DNA of 54,533 nucleotides, taken from positions 1 through 54,533 of the forward strand of contig DATKZY010000158.1 in NCBI GenBank assembly GCA_035527715.1, read 5' to 3'. Position 1 is the first letter of the stretch; every line of letters begins with the position of its first letter. Under the pieces are notes generated by a model. That model searched no databases and was not told the DNA's origin. It saw nothing but the letters and a program-made list of their open reading frames with translations. This document shows positions 16,901 through 24,700 of this stretch, in pieces. The stretch comes from DSUN01 sp035527715 (GTDB lineage Bacteria; Planctomycetota; PUPC01; DSUN01). The translations under genes and the position numbers were made by a program.

Positions 16901-19618
16901 GGCGTCCCCGTCCTCGGCGACGCCCACATCGAGGCCGACGACGCCTGGCACACGACCGATATTGACCTCCGCGCGCTCCTGCTCCGCTGCTGCCCGGCCG
17001 CCACGACCCTGCCCGTGGACGACGTGGCCATCGGCACCCTCGACCGCGACTCGTATCTCACGGCCGGCTTCGGCGGGAACCCCGCCGGCACTACCTATCG
17101 CCTCGACAACGTGCGCCTCTGGGCGCCCGGCCCGCCCGACGCCCAGTTCGCGTGGGACCCCAAGCTCGAGGTCGCCCTCGACCTCGACCGCAACCCCACC
17201 ACGGTCCCCGCGAAGGCGGGCCAGGGCGGAGCGTTCGAGGCCACGGGCCTCGCCGAAGGCACCTGGGTCTTCCACCTGCGGGCCAGGACGCCCGACGGCT
17301 TGTGGAGCCGCGCAGCCCACCTGCCCATCGTCGTGGACGCCTCGCCGCCTCGCGTCGCGGCCGCCATCCCCGCCCCCGGCAGCCGCTCCTCGGCCCACGT
17401 CGTCACCCTCGACCTCGCCGACGAGGACGGCGTGGACCCCAAGAGCCTCCGCGTCGCCCTCTTCGACCAGGAGCAACCCGTCCAGGTCGTGCCCACCGAC
17501 CCGGCGGCGTCCTACACCCCCACGCCCGTCACCTACGACCCCGTGGCGAAGCGGCTCGCCGTGGACCTCTCGATGCTCCCCCTGGCCTTCGAGGACGGGC
17601 AGGAGATCAAGCTCACCCTCGCCGCGGCCAAGGACTTCGCCGGCCGCGCCATGCCGCCTTACACCCTGGCCTGGCACTACGACCGCAGCGGCGACAAGGA
17701 CCCGCCCCGCCTGCTGCGCCTCGACGCCTCGCACCCCTACCTGTGCGACGACGACTTCGAGACCGGCTTCGGCGAATGGGCCGCCACCCCCGAATACTCC
17801 CTCATCGAGCGCGACACCTCCACCGCCGCCTCAGGCCGCCACTCGCTCCGCGTCCGCAACCTCCACGCCGCAGGACCCTTCACCGTCGTCGTCCGCTCCA
17901 CCCCGTTCGACGCCGGCCGCTTCCCCCTCGTGTCCTTCGACTACAAGATTCCCACCAATCTCCGCGCCGACTTCGTCCTCAAGATCGGCGGCTCCACCTA
18001 CACCATCCGCTTCACCGACCCCAACGGCAGCAACTGCATCGGCGCCATCCCCGGCGTGCAGGCCGACCACCAGTGGCACCACACCGAGTTCAACCTCCAC
18101 GAAATCCTCACCACCGCCCTCCCCCAGGCCGCCACCTACACCATCACCGCCCTGTCGCTCGCCGACACCGGCTTCCACGGCACCCCCGACGGCGCCGAGT
18201 ACCACATCGACAACTTCGCCATCGCCCCTGCCGCGTCCACCAAGGCCGCCCCGCTCGACTGGAAGCTCGCCGCCGCCGACCCCAGCGGCATCGCCGCCTA
18301 CCAGCACAGCCTCACCGCCATGCCCGGCGTGCCCCGCTGGACCGATTCCCCGCTGCCCGCCTGGCAGTTCAAGGGCCTCGGGGCCGGCATCTTCCAGTTC
18401 ATGGCCCGCGCCCGCGACCGCGCGGGAAACTGGTCCCAGCCCATCGTCCGCAAGGTCCTCATTGACGACGCGCCGCCCACCATCCAGGGCGTCGAGCCCA
18501 AGCCCGGCACCCGCTCCGCCGACGGCCGCGTCCGAGCCCAGCTCGCCGACGCGCCCTCCGGCATCAACCGCGACAAGACCACCCTCACCGTCGCCGGCGT
18601 CGCCTACCGCACCACCGACGCCGGGATGACCTACGACGCCCGCACCCACACCCTCACCTGGGACGCCGCCTACCTCGCCAAGCCCATCACCATCCCCAAC
18701 GGCCTCGACGTCCCCGTCGTCCTCCACACCGAGGACAACGTGGGCAACGCCGCCGACCGCACCTGGACGTGGAAGATGGACTACTCGCTCGACAAGGCGC
18801 CGCCGCCCGAGCTCTACGTCGCCGCCCTCCCCTCCGCCCCACTCGTCCGCTCCACCTTCGAGGACGACGCAGGGAGCTTCCAGCCCTACGGCGGCTACGG
18901 CGAACTCGAACGCGTGACCACCACCGCCGCCACAGGCCGCTACTCCCTGTGCGCCATGCCCACGCGCGAGGGACGCTACTTCGGCTTCTACGCTTACAAG
19001 AGCGCCTTCGACGCCGCCAAGCACCCTATCCTCAGCTTCGACTACCGCATCCCGCCCGGCCTCGCCATCAACCTCCACGTCAGCTACAGCGGCTCCTGGC
19101 ACGCCATCAAGCTCACCAGCCCCTCCACCTACTACCCCGTCGTCGGCGAGTTCCCCGCCGTCTCCGACGACAAGTGGCACCACGCCGAGATTGACCTCCG
19201 GACCGTCCTCAAGGCCCGCTCCAGCGCCTCCGGCAAGATGCCCATCGCCCACGTCCTCTTCGCCGACTTCGGCGGCCACACCACCCGCCCCGGCCTCAAA
19301 GTGTACATTGACAACTTCGCCATCGGCGCGCCCGAGACGGGCCAGAGCCTCCGCTTCGAGTGGAACGCCGTCGCCGACGCCACGGGCATCGCGGGCTACG
19401 CCCACGCCCTCGACCAGAGCCCAACCACCCTCCCCACCCAGCTCCGGGGCGCCGACGCCACCGCTGCCTTCAAGGACCTCAAGCCCGGCAAGTGGTTCTT
19501 CCACCTCCGCACCCGCGACGGCGCCGGCAACTGGAGCCCCCCCACCCACTTCCCCGTCACCGTCCCCCCGCCCCCTCCGCCGCCGCCGCCGACACCCGCC
19601 GCTCCCCCCAAGAAGTAG
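13907..19618 (+). CDS. Large secreted modular beta-sandwich protein, function unknown
   Basis: A 1,903-residue exported protein. The signal peptide is MTHFPHLVLALALAAPAALGGG. The N-terminal half has several concanavalin-like stretches (for example around residues 165-355 and 680-890, the latter with WWHVAVEKHGPRVACYVDE). The C-terminal half is a threefold repeat of a pair of modules. Module A is a carbohydrate-binding-like sandwich opening FEDG/FETG/FEDD and containing SFDYRIP and WHHTE-type motifs (about 900-1075, 1279-1441 and 1648-1809). Module B is an Ig/fibronectin-like domain ending in RARDRAGNWS or variants. The chain ends in a proline run and PPKK. No catalytic motif is recognised. 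It likely binds polymers at the cell surface. An ATG at 13871 is possible, but the promoter and signal peptide favour 13907. Confidence 0.85.
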   Translation: MTHFPHLVLALALAAPAALGGGAPLVGVECELATRLRGPARPRPDNGASRRQCLEMNGERALAVVKVRVPATGHYTLWARARSATDEAAALSAHDEAQRLNATIPDASWQWVSLGTARLARGTRELRLAATGALRLDQLALAGNPDYTPTGPLDTTAASEAALREIYFSDDFMRTAREAGVWQPASGKWAVTELRKRERFDATRSANAFSFLGQGTAAEPALALTGYPFWRNYSIEAAVRSLGGEPFGLVVLHQDAQNYYLFRCEPRTGGVELLRCLDGVTDRLDARSGQLRVNDWFLFRLDASNGELSASIDGHEVLHATDHTFLEGLPGLWSADATGAYFDDVLVRSYDTRVERFEDADLDGWDPTGDWTVARGDLVGSGTLLSHDAYADLDVETTLRAAEGEAGIVLDWQDAANHVLLAVVPAPPRIEVRTVRQGQATAIASATLPENGNHRERRLGLSQRGGRLSVFVDASPVLATFVPDACEGRAGLHAAGEAHFGTLRLTRAQKPPPSRVHNRIFAGEDTMETWASATCDWQLRTAGTVTTAWHEIEHWGDCTVRYDLGEPPTLAGKLGLVVRADGQKADTGLQLVVEPQPGNPHKLTLLQGTQPVGAATAPATAKAIELRWLADGAAAFADDTLLLWHRTPTPPPGHRAAVWTDGWRPAFDQCSVRSAHLTDDYFETAPIEWRAASGTWEMQNRWTCSPQWSWMGGSAPDAAVLWHKTRYRGDITVHLFAAFQMVKRDSRIYRPGDINVSLCADGQNPATGYSFVYGGWNNTATALFRGGKLVASTTRLAHRPPTLLDSTPETNSLHRKWWHVAVEKHGPRVACYVDETLVLDYTDPEPLDGGSVCLWTRDNAVMIARAWIAHEAAVGTEDPLVPVLAEPTPALPAPPAVTCSHKLVFHDFEDGLGKWAGTPGSSVARLEAREGGVALAVANPRAGGPFELKLPLGRFDALEHARLSFDYRIPPQAKVNLHLKMSGRRYAVVLTEPEARPPGVPVLGDAHIEADDAWHTTDIDLRALLLRCCPAATTLPVDDVAIGTLDRDSYLTAGFGGNPAGTTYRLDNVRLWAPGPPDAQFAWDPKLEVALDLDRNPTTVPAKAGQGGAFEATGLAEGTWVFHLRARTPDGLWSRAAHLPIVVDASPPRVAAAIPAPGSRSSAHVVTLDLADEDGVDPKSLRVALFDQEQPVQVVPTDPAASYTPTPVTYDPVAKRLAVDLSMLPLAFEDGQEIKLTLAAAKDFAGRAMPPYTLAWHYDRSGDKDPPRLLRLDASHPYLCDDDFETGFGEWAATPEYSLIERDTSTAASGRHSLRVRNLHAAGPFTVVVRSTPFDAGRFPLVSFDYKIPTNLRADFVLKIGGSTYTIRFTDPNGSNCIGAIPGVQADHQWHHTEFNLHEILTTALPQAATYTITALSLADTGFHGTPDGAEYHIDNFAIAPAASTKAAPLDWKLAAADPSGIAAYQHSLTAMPGVPRWTDSPLPAWQFKGLGAGIFQFMARARDRAGNWSQPIVRKVLIDDAPPTIQGVEPKPGTRSADGRVRAQLADAPSGINRDKTTLTVAGVAYRTTDAGMTYDARTHTLTWDAAYLAKPITIPNGLDVPVVLHTEDNVGNAADRTWTWKMDYSLDKAPPPELYVAALPSAPLVRSTFEDDAGSFQPYGGYGELERVTTTAATGRYSLCAMPTREGRYFGFYAYKSAFDAAKHPILSFDYRIPPGLAINLHVSYSGSWHAIKLTSPSTYYPVVGEFPAVSDDKWHHAEIDLRTVLKARSSASGKMPIAHVLFADFGGHTTRPGLKVYIDNFAIGAPETGQSLRFEWNAVADATGIAGYAHALDQSPTTLPTQLRGADATAAFKDLKPGKWFFHLRTRDGAGNWSPPTHFPVTVPPPPPPPPPTPAAPPKK

Positions 19619-19633
19619 CCGCCCTGCGTCAGG

Positions 19634-19678
19634 CTACAGGCCGCCAATCTCCCCGCCCCTGGACTTGGCGGCCTGTAG
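19634..19678 (+). terminator. Strong hairpin downstream of the large secreted protein gene
   Basis: A perfect 14-base inverted repeat (CTACAGGCCGCCAA at 19634-19647 and its complement at 19665-19678) with a 17-base loop starts 16 bases after the stop codon. No U tract follows. Part of the arm recurs nearby, so it may also be a dispersed repeat. Confidence 0.6.
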
Positions 19679-19791
19679 GCTCAGGCAGCATGCGCGTAAG
19701 CACTTATCTTGCCAATACTTATGGCCTTGCCGAAGGCATCGCGCCCCCGCGACAGGCCGCCAACTGGTCGAACAAGCAACCGTCTGGGTTT

Positions 19792-19843
19792 GGAGTCCTG
19801 CCTTCAGCCAGTCTGCGCTCGGAGTCCTGGCCTCAGCCAGTCT
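19792..19843. repeat. Two direct repeats of 23 bases, period 29
   Basis: GGAGTCCTGCCTTCAGCCAG at 19792 and GGAGTCCTGGCCTCAGCCAG at 19821, each followed by TCT, differ at two positions. They lie just past the stop of the isomerase-like gene. Confidence 0.75.
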
Positions 19844-19872
19844 TCGTCTTGCCTCGGCTCACCCGGCGGGCG

Positions 19873-20658
19873 CTAGCGAAGCTGTCGTTCGAGGAATCGC
19901 TTGGCCTTGAGGATGTCGGCCACGGGGTCGTCGCCCGCTTCGCGCTCGATGGTGAGGTAGCCGCCGTAGCCGATCTCGCGCAGGGCCGCCAGGTACCGCT
20001 CCCAGGGCACCTGGCCCTCGCCCAGCGGCACCTCGGCCTTCGACCTGTCGGGGCGCCGCACGCCGTCCTTCGCGTGGGTGTGGACGATGAGGCCGGCCAG
20101 CTCGTGGACGCCGCGCACGGGGTCGAAGCCGTTCATCACGAGGTTCGCGGGGTCGAAGTTGACCTTCACGCCCTCGCAGCCGAGGGAGGCGAGGAAGTCG
20201 CGCATCGCGGCCCCGTCCTCGGGGCCGGTCTCGCAGGCCAGGCAGCAGCCGCGCTCGGCCGCGTAGGAGCCGATGGCGACGAGCGCCTCGGCGATGGCGC
20301 GGCGGGGCGGCGCGTCCGGCTCGGCGGGCACGCGGCCGATGTGGCTGGTGTGGACGGCGACGCCGAGGTCCACGCCGAGGTCAATCATGCGGCGGGTGCG
20401 CCCGACCCGCTCGTCGAGCTTCGTCGGGTCGGCGTAGCCGCCGAGCTCGACGCACAGGGCGCTGATCTCGAGGCCGCGGTCGGCCACGAACTTGCGGAAC
20501 TCGCGCCGCGCGCTGCGCGGCAGCCCTTCGGGCGCCAGCTCCCCGCCGGTGACGTAGGGCTGCACGCCGTCGAAGCCCATCTGTGCCGCCTTCTCGATGC
20601 CCGCGCGCACGCCGAGGCGCAGGCAGTCCACCACCACGCCGAGCTTGAATGCCGCCAT
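19873..20658 (-). CDS. Sugar phosphate isomerase/epimerase-like TIM barrel
   Basis: A 261-residue cytoplasmic protein of the xylose isomerase-like (AP endonuclease 2) superfamily. Typical strand ends with metal-binding candidates are present: CETGPEDG (Glu), NFDPANLVMNG (Asp), IVHTHAKDGV (His) and TIEREAGDD (Glu). These four positions coordinate one divalent metal in family members that isomerise or epimerise sugars. There is no signal peptide. The ATG at 20658 has GGAG with a 7-base spacer; a start five codons upstream is less likely. It has its own promoter and lies after a CBM9-like gene, which fits sugar catabolism. The substrate is not predictable. Confidence 0.88.
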   Translation of the reverse strand: MAAFKLGVVVDCLRLGVRAGIEKAAQMGFDGVQPYVTGGELAPEGLPRSARREFRKFVADRGLEISALCVELGGYADPTKLDERVGRTRRMIDLGVDLGVAVHTSHIGRVPAEPDAPPRRAIAEALVAIGSYAAERGCCLACETGPEDGAAMRDFLASLGCEGVKVNFDPANLVMNGFDPVRGVHELAGLIVHTHAKDGVRRPDRSKAEVPLGEGQVPWERYLAALREIGYGGYLTIEREAGDDPVADILKAKRFLERQLR

Positions 20659-20702
20659 CGGGCGTCTCCACAACGAGTGTGATCGGCCACTCCATGCGGC
20701 TG

Positions 20703-20731
20703 AATATGCCGGAAAGGGGGCGAGCCGTCAA
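20703..20731 (-). promoter_or_regulatory. Promoter for the isomerase-like gene
   Basis: On the minus strand: TTGACG (20731-20726), a 17-base spacer and CATATT (20708-20703), about 45 bases before the ATG. A 6-base GGGGCC palindrome with one-base loop at 20740-20752 lies just upstream and may end the preceding transcript. Confidence 0.6.
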
Positions 20732-20786
20732 CAGGGGTAGGGGCCTGGCCCCGATAGGATGCCTCTAGAGCCGTGCTGCCTGGGGC

Positions 20787-21716
20787 TCACTGCGACGGGG
20801 CAGCGCCGAGGCGGTAGCGGGGCCAGTGGGCGGCGCTGGTGTGGAACCATCCGCCCTTGCGCGTGGGGCTCGAGTGGTGGTAGCGCTCGGCGAGGTCGCC
20901 GTCCTGCACGGCGGCCAGGATGAGCAACTCCTGCCCCGCCATCTTCCAGGGGCCGGGCTCCCGGGTCTTCGGGCCGCCCGGCTCCTTCGGCGGGCGCTCG
21001 ATCCAGGTGCGGCACCTGGCGGGCGCCCCCACGGCGAGCCAGGGGAGGCGAAGCTCCGCCGTGTAGCCGGTGTCCACGTCCGACGCATCGTTCACGGTGG
21101 ACGGCTTGCCGTCGGCCTTGGGCTTCAGGCGGACGGATTTGGCCAAGCGATGCTCGCCGTCGTCCTTCAGCCACATTTCGGGGGCGAAGAGGATGCCCCA
21201 GGTGAGCATCGAGGACTGGGCGATCGGCCAGGCAGGGTCGGGCACGACGCACCAGACGTCGTTGAACTGGTTGGCGGCGTTGTGGTGAATCTCCCAGAAG
21301 AAGCGCTCGGAGCCGAACGACAGGAAGAACTCCACGACATCCACCTTCTTGTCCTCGAGCCAGATTTCGCAGCCCTCGCGGGCGTTGTCGGCCGGCCCTT
21401 CGGAGCGGCCCGTGCCGACGGCGATCAGGTTGCGGTCGAACGTCTCGCAGGCGATGTAGAGGTACTCCTCGTCCCACGCGAATCGTGCGACGGCTCGCGG
21501 CTCGCCGCTCAGCACCCCCTGCTTGCTGTTCACATAGTCCACGCGCACGGGCGGGGCCTGCTTCCAGCACGGCTCGTCGAGCGCGCCGTCAATGACGACC
21601 GGCGTGGTGGCCTTGGGGATGAGTGTGGGCGCCTCCGCGCCTAGCGAGGCGGCGGCGATGAGACACAGGAGCAAGGGCCAGTGACCAGGTAAGGTGGTTC
21701 CTCTGGAATTGGTCAT
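20787..21716 (-). CDS. Secreted CBM9-like carbohydrate-binding protein
   Basis: A 309-residue exported protein. The signal sequence is PGHWPLLLCLIAAASLGAEA. The mature part opens with VVIDGALDEPCWKQAPPV, the characteristic start of the CBM9 family, followed by ARFAWDEEYLYIACETFD, CEIWLE and VEFFLSFGSERFFWEIHHNAAN, then TAELRLPW, all typical of the CBM9-like beta sandwich. No catalytic domain is present. In related bacteria these proteins bind xylan ends or other glycans at the surface. It follows the NPCBM gene by 15 bases, is in the same direction, and probably shares its transcript. Confidence 0.85.
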   Translation of the reverse strand: MTNSRGTTLPGHWPLLLCLIAAASLGAEAPTLIPKATTPVVIDGALDEPCWKQAPPVRVDYVNSKQGVLSGEPRAVARFAWDEEYLYIACETFDRNLIAVGTGRSEGPADNAREGCEIWLEDKKVDVVEFFLSFGSERFFWEIHHNAANQFNDVWCVVPDPAWPIAQSSMLTWGILFAPEMWLKDDGEHRLAKSVRLKPKADGKPSTVNDASDVDTGYTAELRLPWLAVGAPARCRTWIERPPKEPGGPKTREPGPWKMAGQELLILAAVQDGDLAERYHHSSPTRKGGWFHTSAAHWPRYRLGAAPSQ

Positions 21717-21731
21717 TCCCGTTCTCCTTGT

Positions 21732-24700
21732 CTATCGGTGGAGGGTGGGCTCGCACCAGTTGGCGGCATCGCCCTTGTTGCCGTCGCCGGCGTCGGTGAC
21801 GAGGAGGCGGAGGCGGTTGACGCCGCTCACATCGAGGTCGAGCTTCCGCGGCTCGTCGAGGCCCGACATCACGGGGGAGGCCCACAGCTTCTTGCCGTCG
21901 GCGTGGACTTCGAAGACGACGGAGCCGCGGCCCTCGGTCACGGCGTCCACGCCGACCGTGGCGGTGAAGCGGCGGAACTGGCCGTTGAGGGCGAACTCCT
22001 GGAGGCTCTGGGCGAAGACCCCGATGCCGTTGGCGAAGCGGGTTTGCCCGACGGCAAGGGGTGCGCCGATGGCGTTCCGCGCCCAGCGCAGGGCGCCCAC
22101 GTTCTGGTCGGCGTGGAGGGGGCCGACGGCGGAGAGGGGGAAGTCGCCGCCGCAGAACTCGAGGGCGCACCAGCCCGTGGTGTTCGCCGCCCCCTGGTAG
22201 CGGACTTCGATGGCGGCCCGGGTCTTCCCCGCCATTGGGACGAAGAAGATGGTCTCGCGCAGGCCGCCCTGAAGCTCCGCCGCCGAGCGGCTCAGGTCCC
22301 ACGTGCCGACGGGTTTCCCGTTGAGTACGACTTCAGCCTTCTGGCCCGCGTCGTCGAGCAGGAAGCGCTTGCGGAGCACGAGGTCGGCGCCCGCGGGCAC
22401 GGCGAGGGTGAAGCGCTCGACGCCGCCCTTCGGGAACTTGAGGCCCTGCCACTCGGCAGCCGACCCCGTGACCGTGCGGCCGGCGAGCGTGGTAGCCTCG
22501 CCGTCCGTCTGCGCGTACCCGTGGGCCTGGCCCGTCGCGGGCGTGAAGACCGCGAGGACGCGCTGGGGCCATGCGGACTCGGCACCGTCGCGGACCCAGA
22601 GCCTTGAGAGCCCCGCCGTCTGCCCGCCGAGGATGAAGAGCACGGGCACCTTGCCGACGGCATACCAGCCGTCCCGCGCGGGCACGGGGGTGCCGAAGAT
22701 GTCTTCCGCGGCTTCGACAGAGGCGCCCGTGTGGGCGAACGTCAGATCGCCCGCGTCGTCGTTGCGCCAGACGATGGCCACGGCCTTGCCATCGCCCTTT
22801 CGCGTGTAGAGGAGGCAGCGGGTGCGGCCGGGCACCACGTCCTGCACCTCGACGGCGCCCTGGGGAGTCAAGGCGTCGAGGAACTGGCGGGTGCGGCAGA
22901 CGGCCCACCAGGCGGGCCGGAGTTGAAAGGTCTCGGGCTGCTCGCTGAGCGGCGGAGCGGAAACGCGGCGGCGATGCGTGAGGCCGAGGCCCAGCCGAGC
23001 GTGGTCCATGTTCGTGACGGAGAGCGCTGGCCGGATGCCAAGGTCGTGGAGCAACAGCTCGGAACGGGCGAGATAGGCCGCCTGGTCGAAGGCGCTCAAC
23101 CCGCGCGCTTCGGCCTCGACGGCCCAGTCGAGGTCGGTGAGGAGGACGGACTTCGGCTCCTTCGCACCCTCGCGGAGGGCGGCCTGAAGCTCGCGCACGG
23201 TGGCGGGCACGCGGGCATCCTCGGGAGAGAAGCGGCCGACGTCGAGGCGGACGTTTATGCCGGTGAAGCAATCGAGGGCGCCGTGCTCGGCGAGCTTGCG
23301 GACGTAGGGCGCGGCGGTCGCGGGGTTCATTCCGCCGAGGAGGAGCGGCGTCTGGGGGCAGTAGCGGCGGCGCCACGTGTCGGCCGCCTGGAGCATCTTG
23401 GCGAAGCGCTCGGGCGGGACGGCGATGGGGCCGGCCTCGGGGTTGTTCCAGAGGACGAAGCCCGCGACCTCCTTGCCGAGGCCGCGCATCACCTCGCAGG
23501 CATAGTCGTCCCAGTCGGCGGGGCGTTCGGGCACGAGAAAGGTGTCCACCGCGTGGCCGGCGTCGCGGAGGCGGCGCTCGAAGGCGCCGGCCTTGAGTTG
23601 TTCGAGGCCGATGCCCGCCGCCCAGTAGGCGCTGTAGCCCAGGAGCAGCCACGGGTCGGCCCCGCGCTCGGCCACCGGGCGCATCCGCTGGCGGGCGGAG
23701 TCGAGCTGCACGTTGCCCGCGTGATGCTCCACCCAGTCCCAATCTTCGTCCACCAGCGTGAAGCGGTCCTGAATGGCTGCCCGCAGCTTCCACTCGGAGG
23801 CGAGCGGGTTGTCCCCTCCCGAAGGTTCCAATACCTTCGGGAGGGTAGTGACGAGGATGTCCTCCTCGATGCTGGCCAGAACGCGCTCGCCCTCGGTGAG
23901 CTTCGCCCGGAGGGCAAAGGCGCCGGGAGGCAGGGACTTGGCGAACTCGATCTCGCGGGTCTCGCCGGGCCTGAGGGCCAGCTTCTCGTCGGGGCCGCTG
24001 AGGCGCTGGCCGCGCCAGCCGAAGATGCCGCCGCTGAGGATGGCCGTGCGGGCGGCCGAGGCGTCGGCGTTGCTGACCGTCACGCGGACGGCGGCGCCAG
24101 GCGGAAGGACGTTCGATTCGCCGGGCGGCTCGTAGCTCAGGGAGAGGCGGGCGGCGGGTTCGAGATGGGTTCGCACTCGAATGTCGTCCACGTAGAGCGT
24201 GCCGCGTTCCGCCCTGGCGTCGGCGGGGTCCACGGCGAGGTGGAGACCGAGGGGGTAGCTGGGCACGAAGCCGAGGACGGGCATCGGCTTGTTCCAGCCC
24301 GGCGGGATAGCGGGGAGGCGGAACTCGAGCTTCCGCCAGCCCTGCCAGTCCACTTTCACGGCATTGTGGGCGGGGCCTCCGCGCCCCGCGCGAGCAAGGA
24401 AGAGGTCGAAGGTGCGGAAGTGTCCGCCGTGGCTCACGCCCTCGGTGTCGCCGATGAGGGGGTAGAAGAGGGCGCCGGAGCCGTCGCCGTGGAGCCATAG
24501 TTCGAGGTCGGTCGGCACACCAGGGAGCGGCGGGTCCACGGAGGCCACGAGGAGGGCGCGTGGCAGGGGCTGGCCGGGGCGGGGCTCGGGCTTCTTCGCC
24601 TTGTCCCAGGCCAGGGCGAGGGAGCGCTTGCCGCTGTGGGCCTGGGCGGTGGAAGTCGCGGCGGCGGCCTTGCCCGTGGGCGGCGAGGTGTCGAGGGTGT

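Larger units (their letters stand above)
19619..19872. other. Convergent intergenic region
   Basis: Holds a strong hairpin after the large secreted protein gene (19634-19678), a partial second copy of its arm (ACAGGCCGCCAACT near 19752) and a direct repeat (19792-19843). No gene is visible. Confidence 0.7.

Noticed and set aside
13649..17734. Long minus-strand frame opposite the large secreted protein
   Set aside because: Composition is that of an antisense shadow; the plus strand has promoter, signal peptide and repeated modules.
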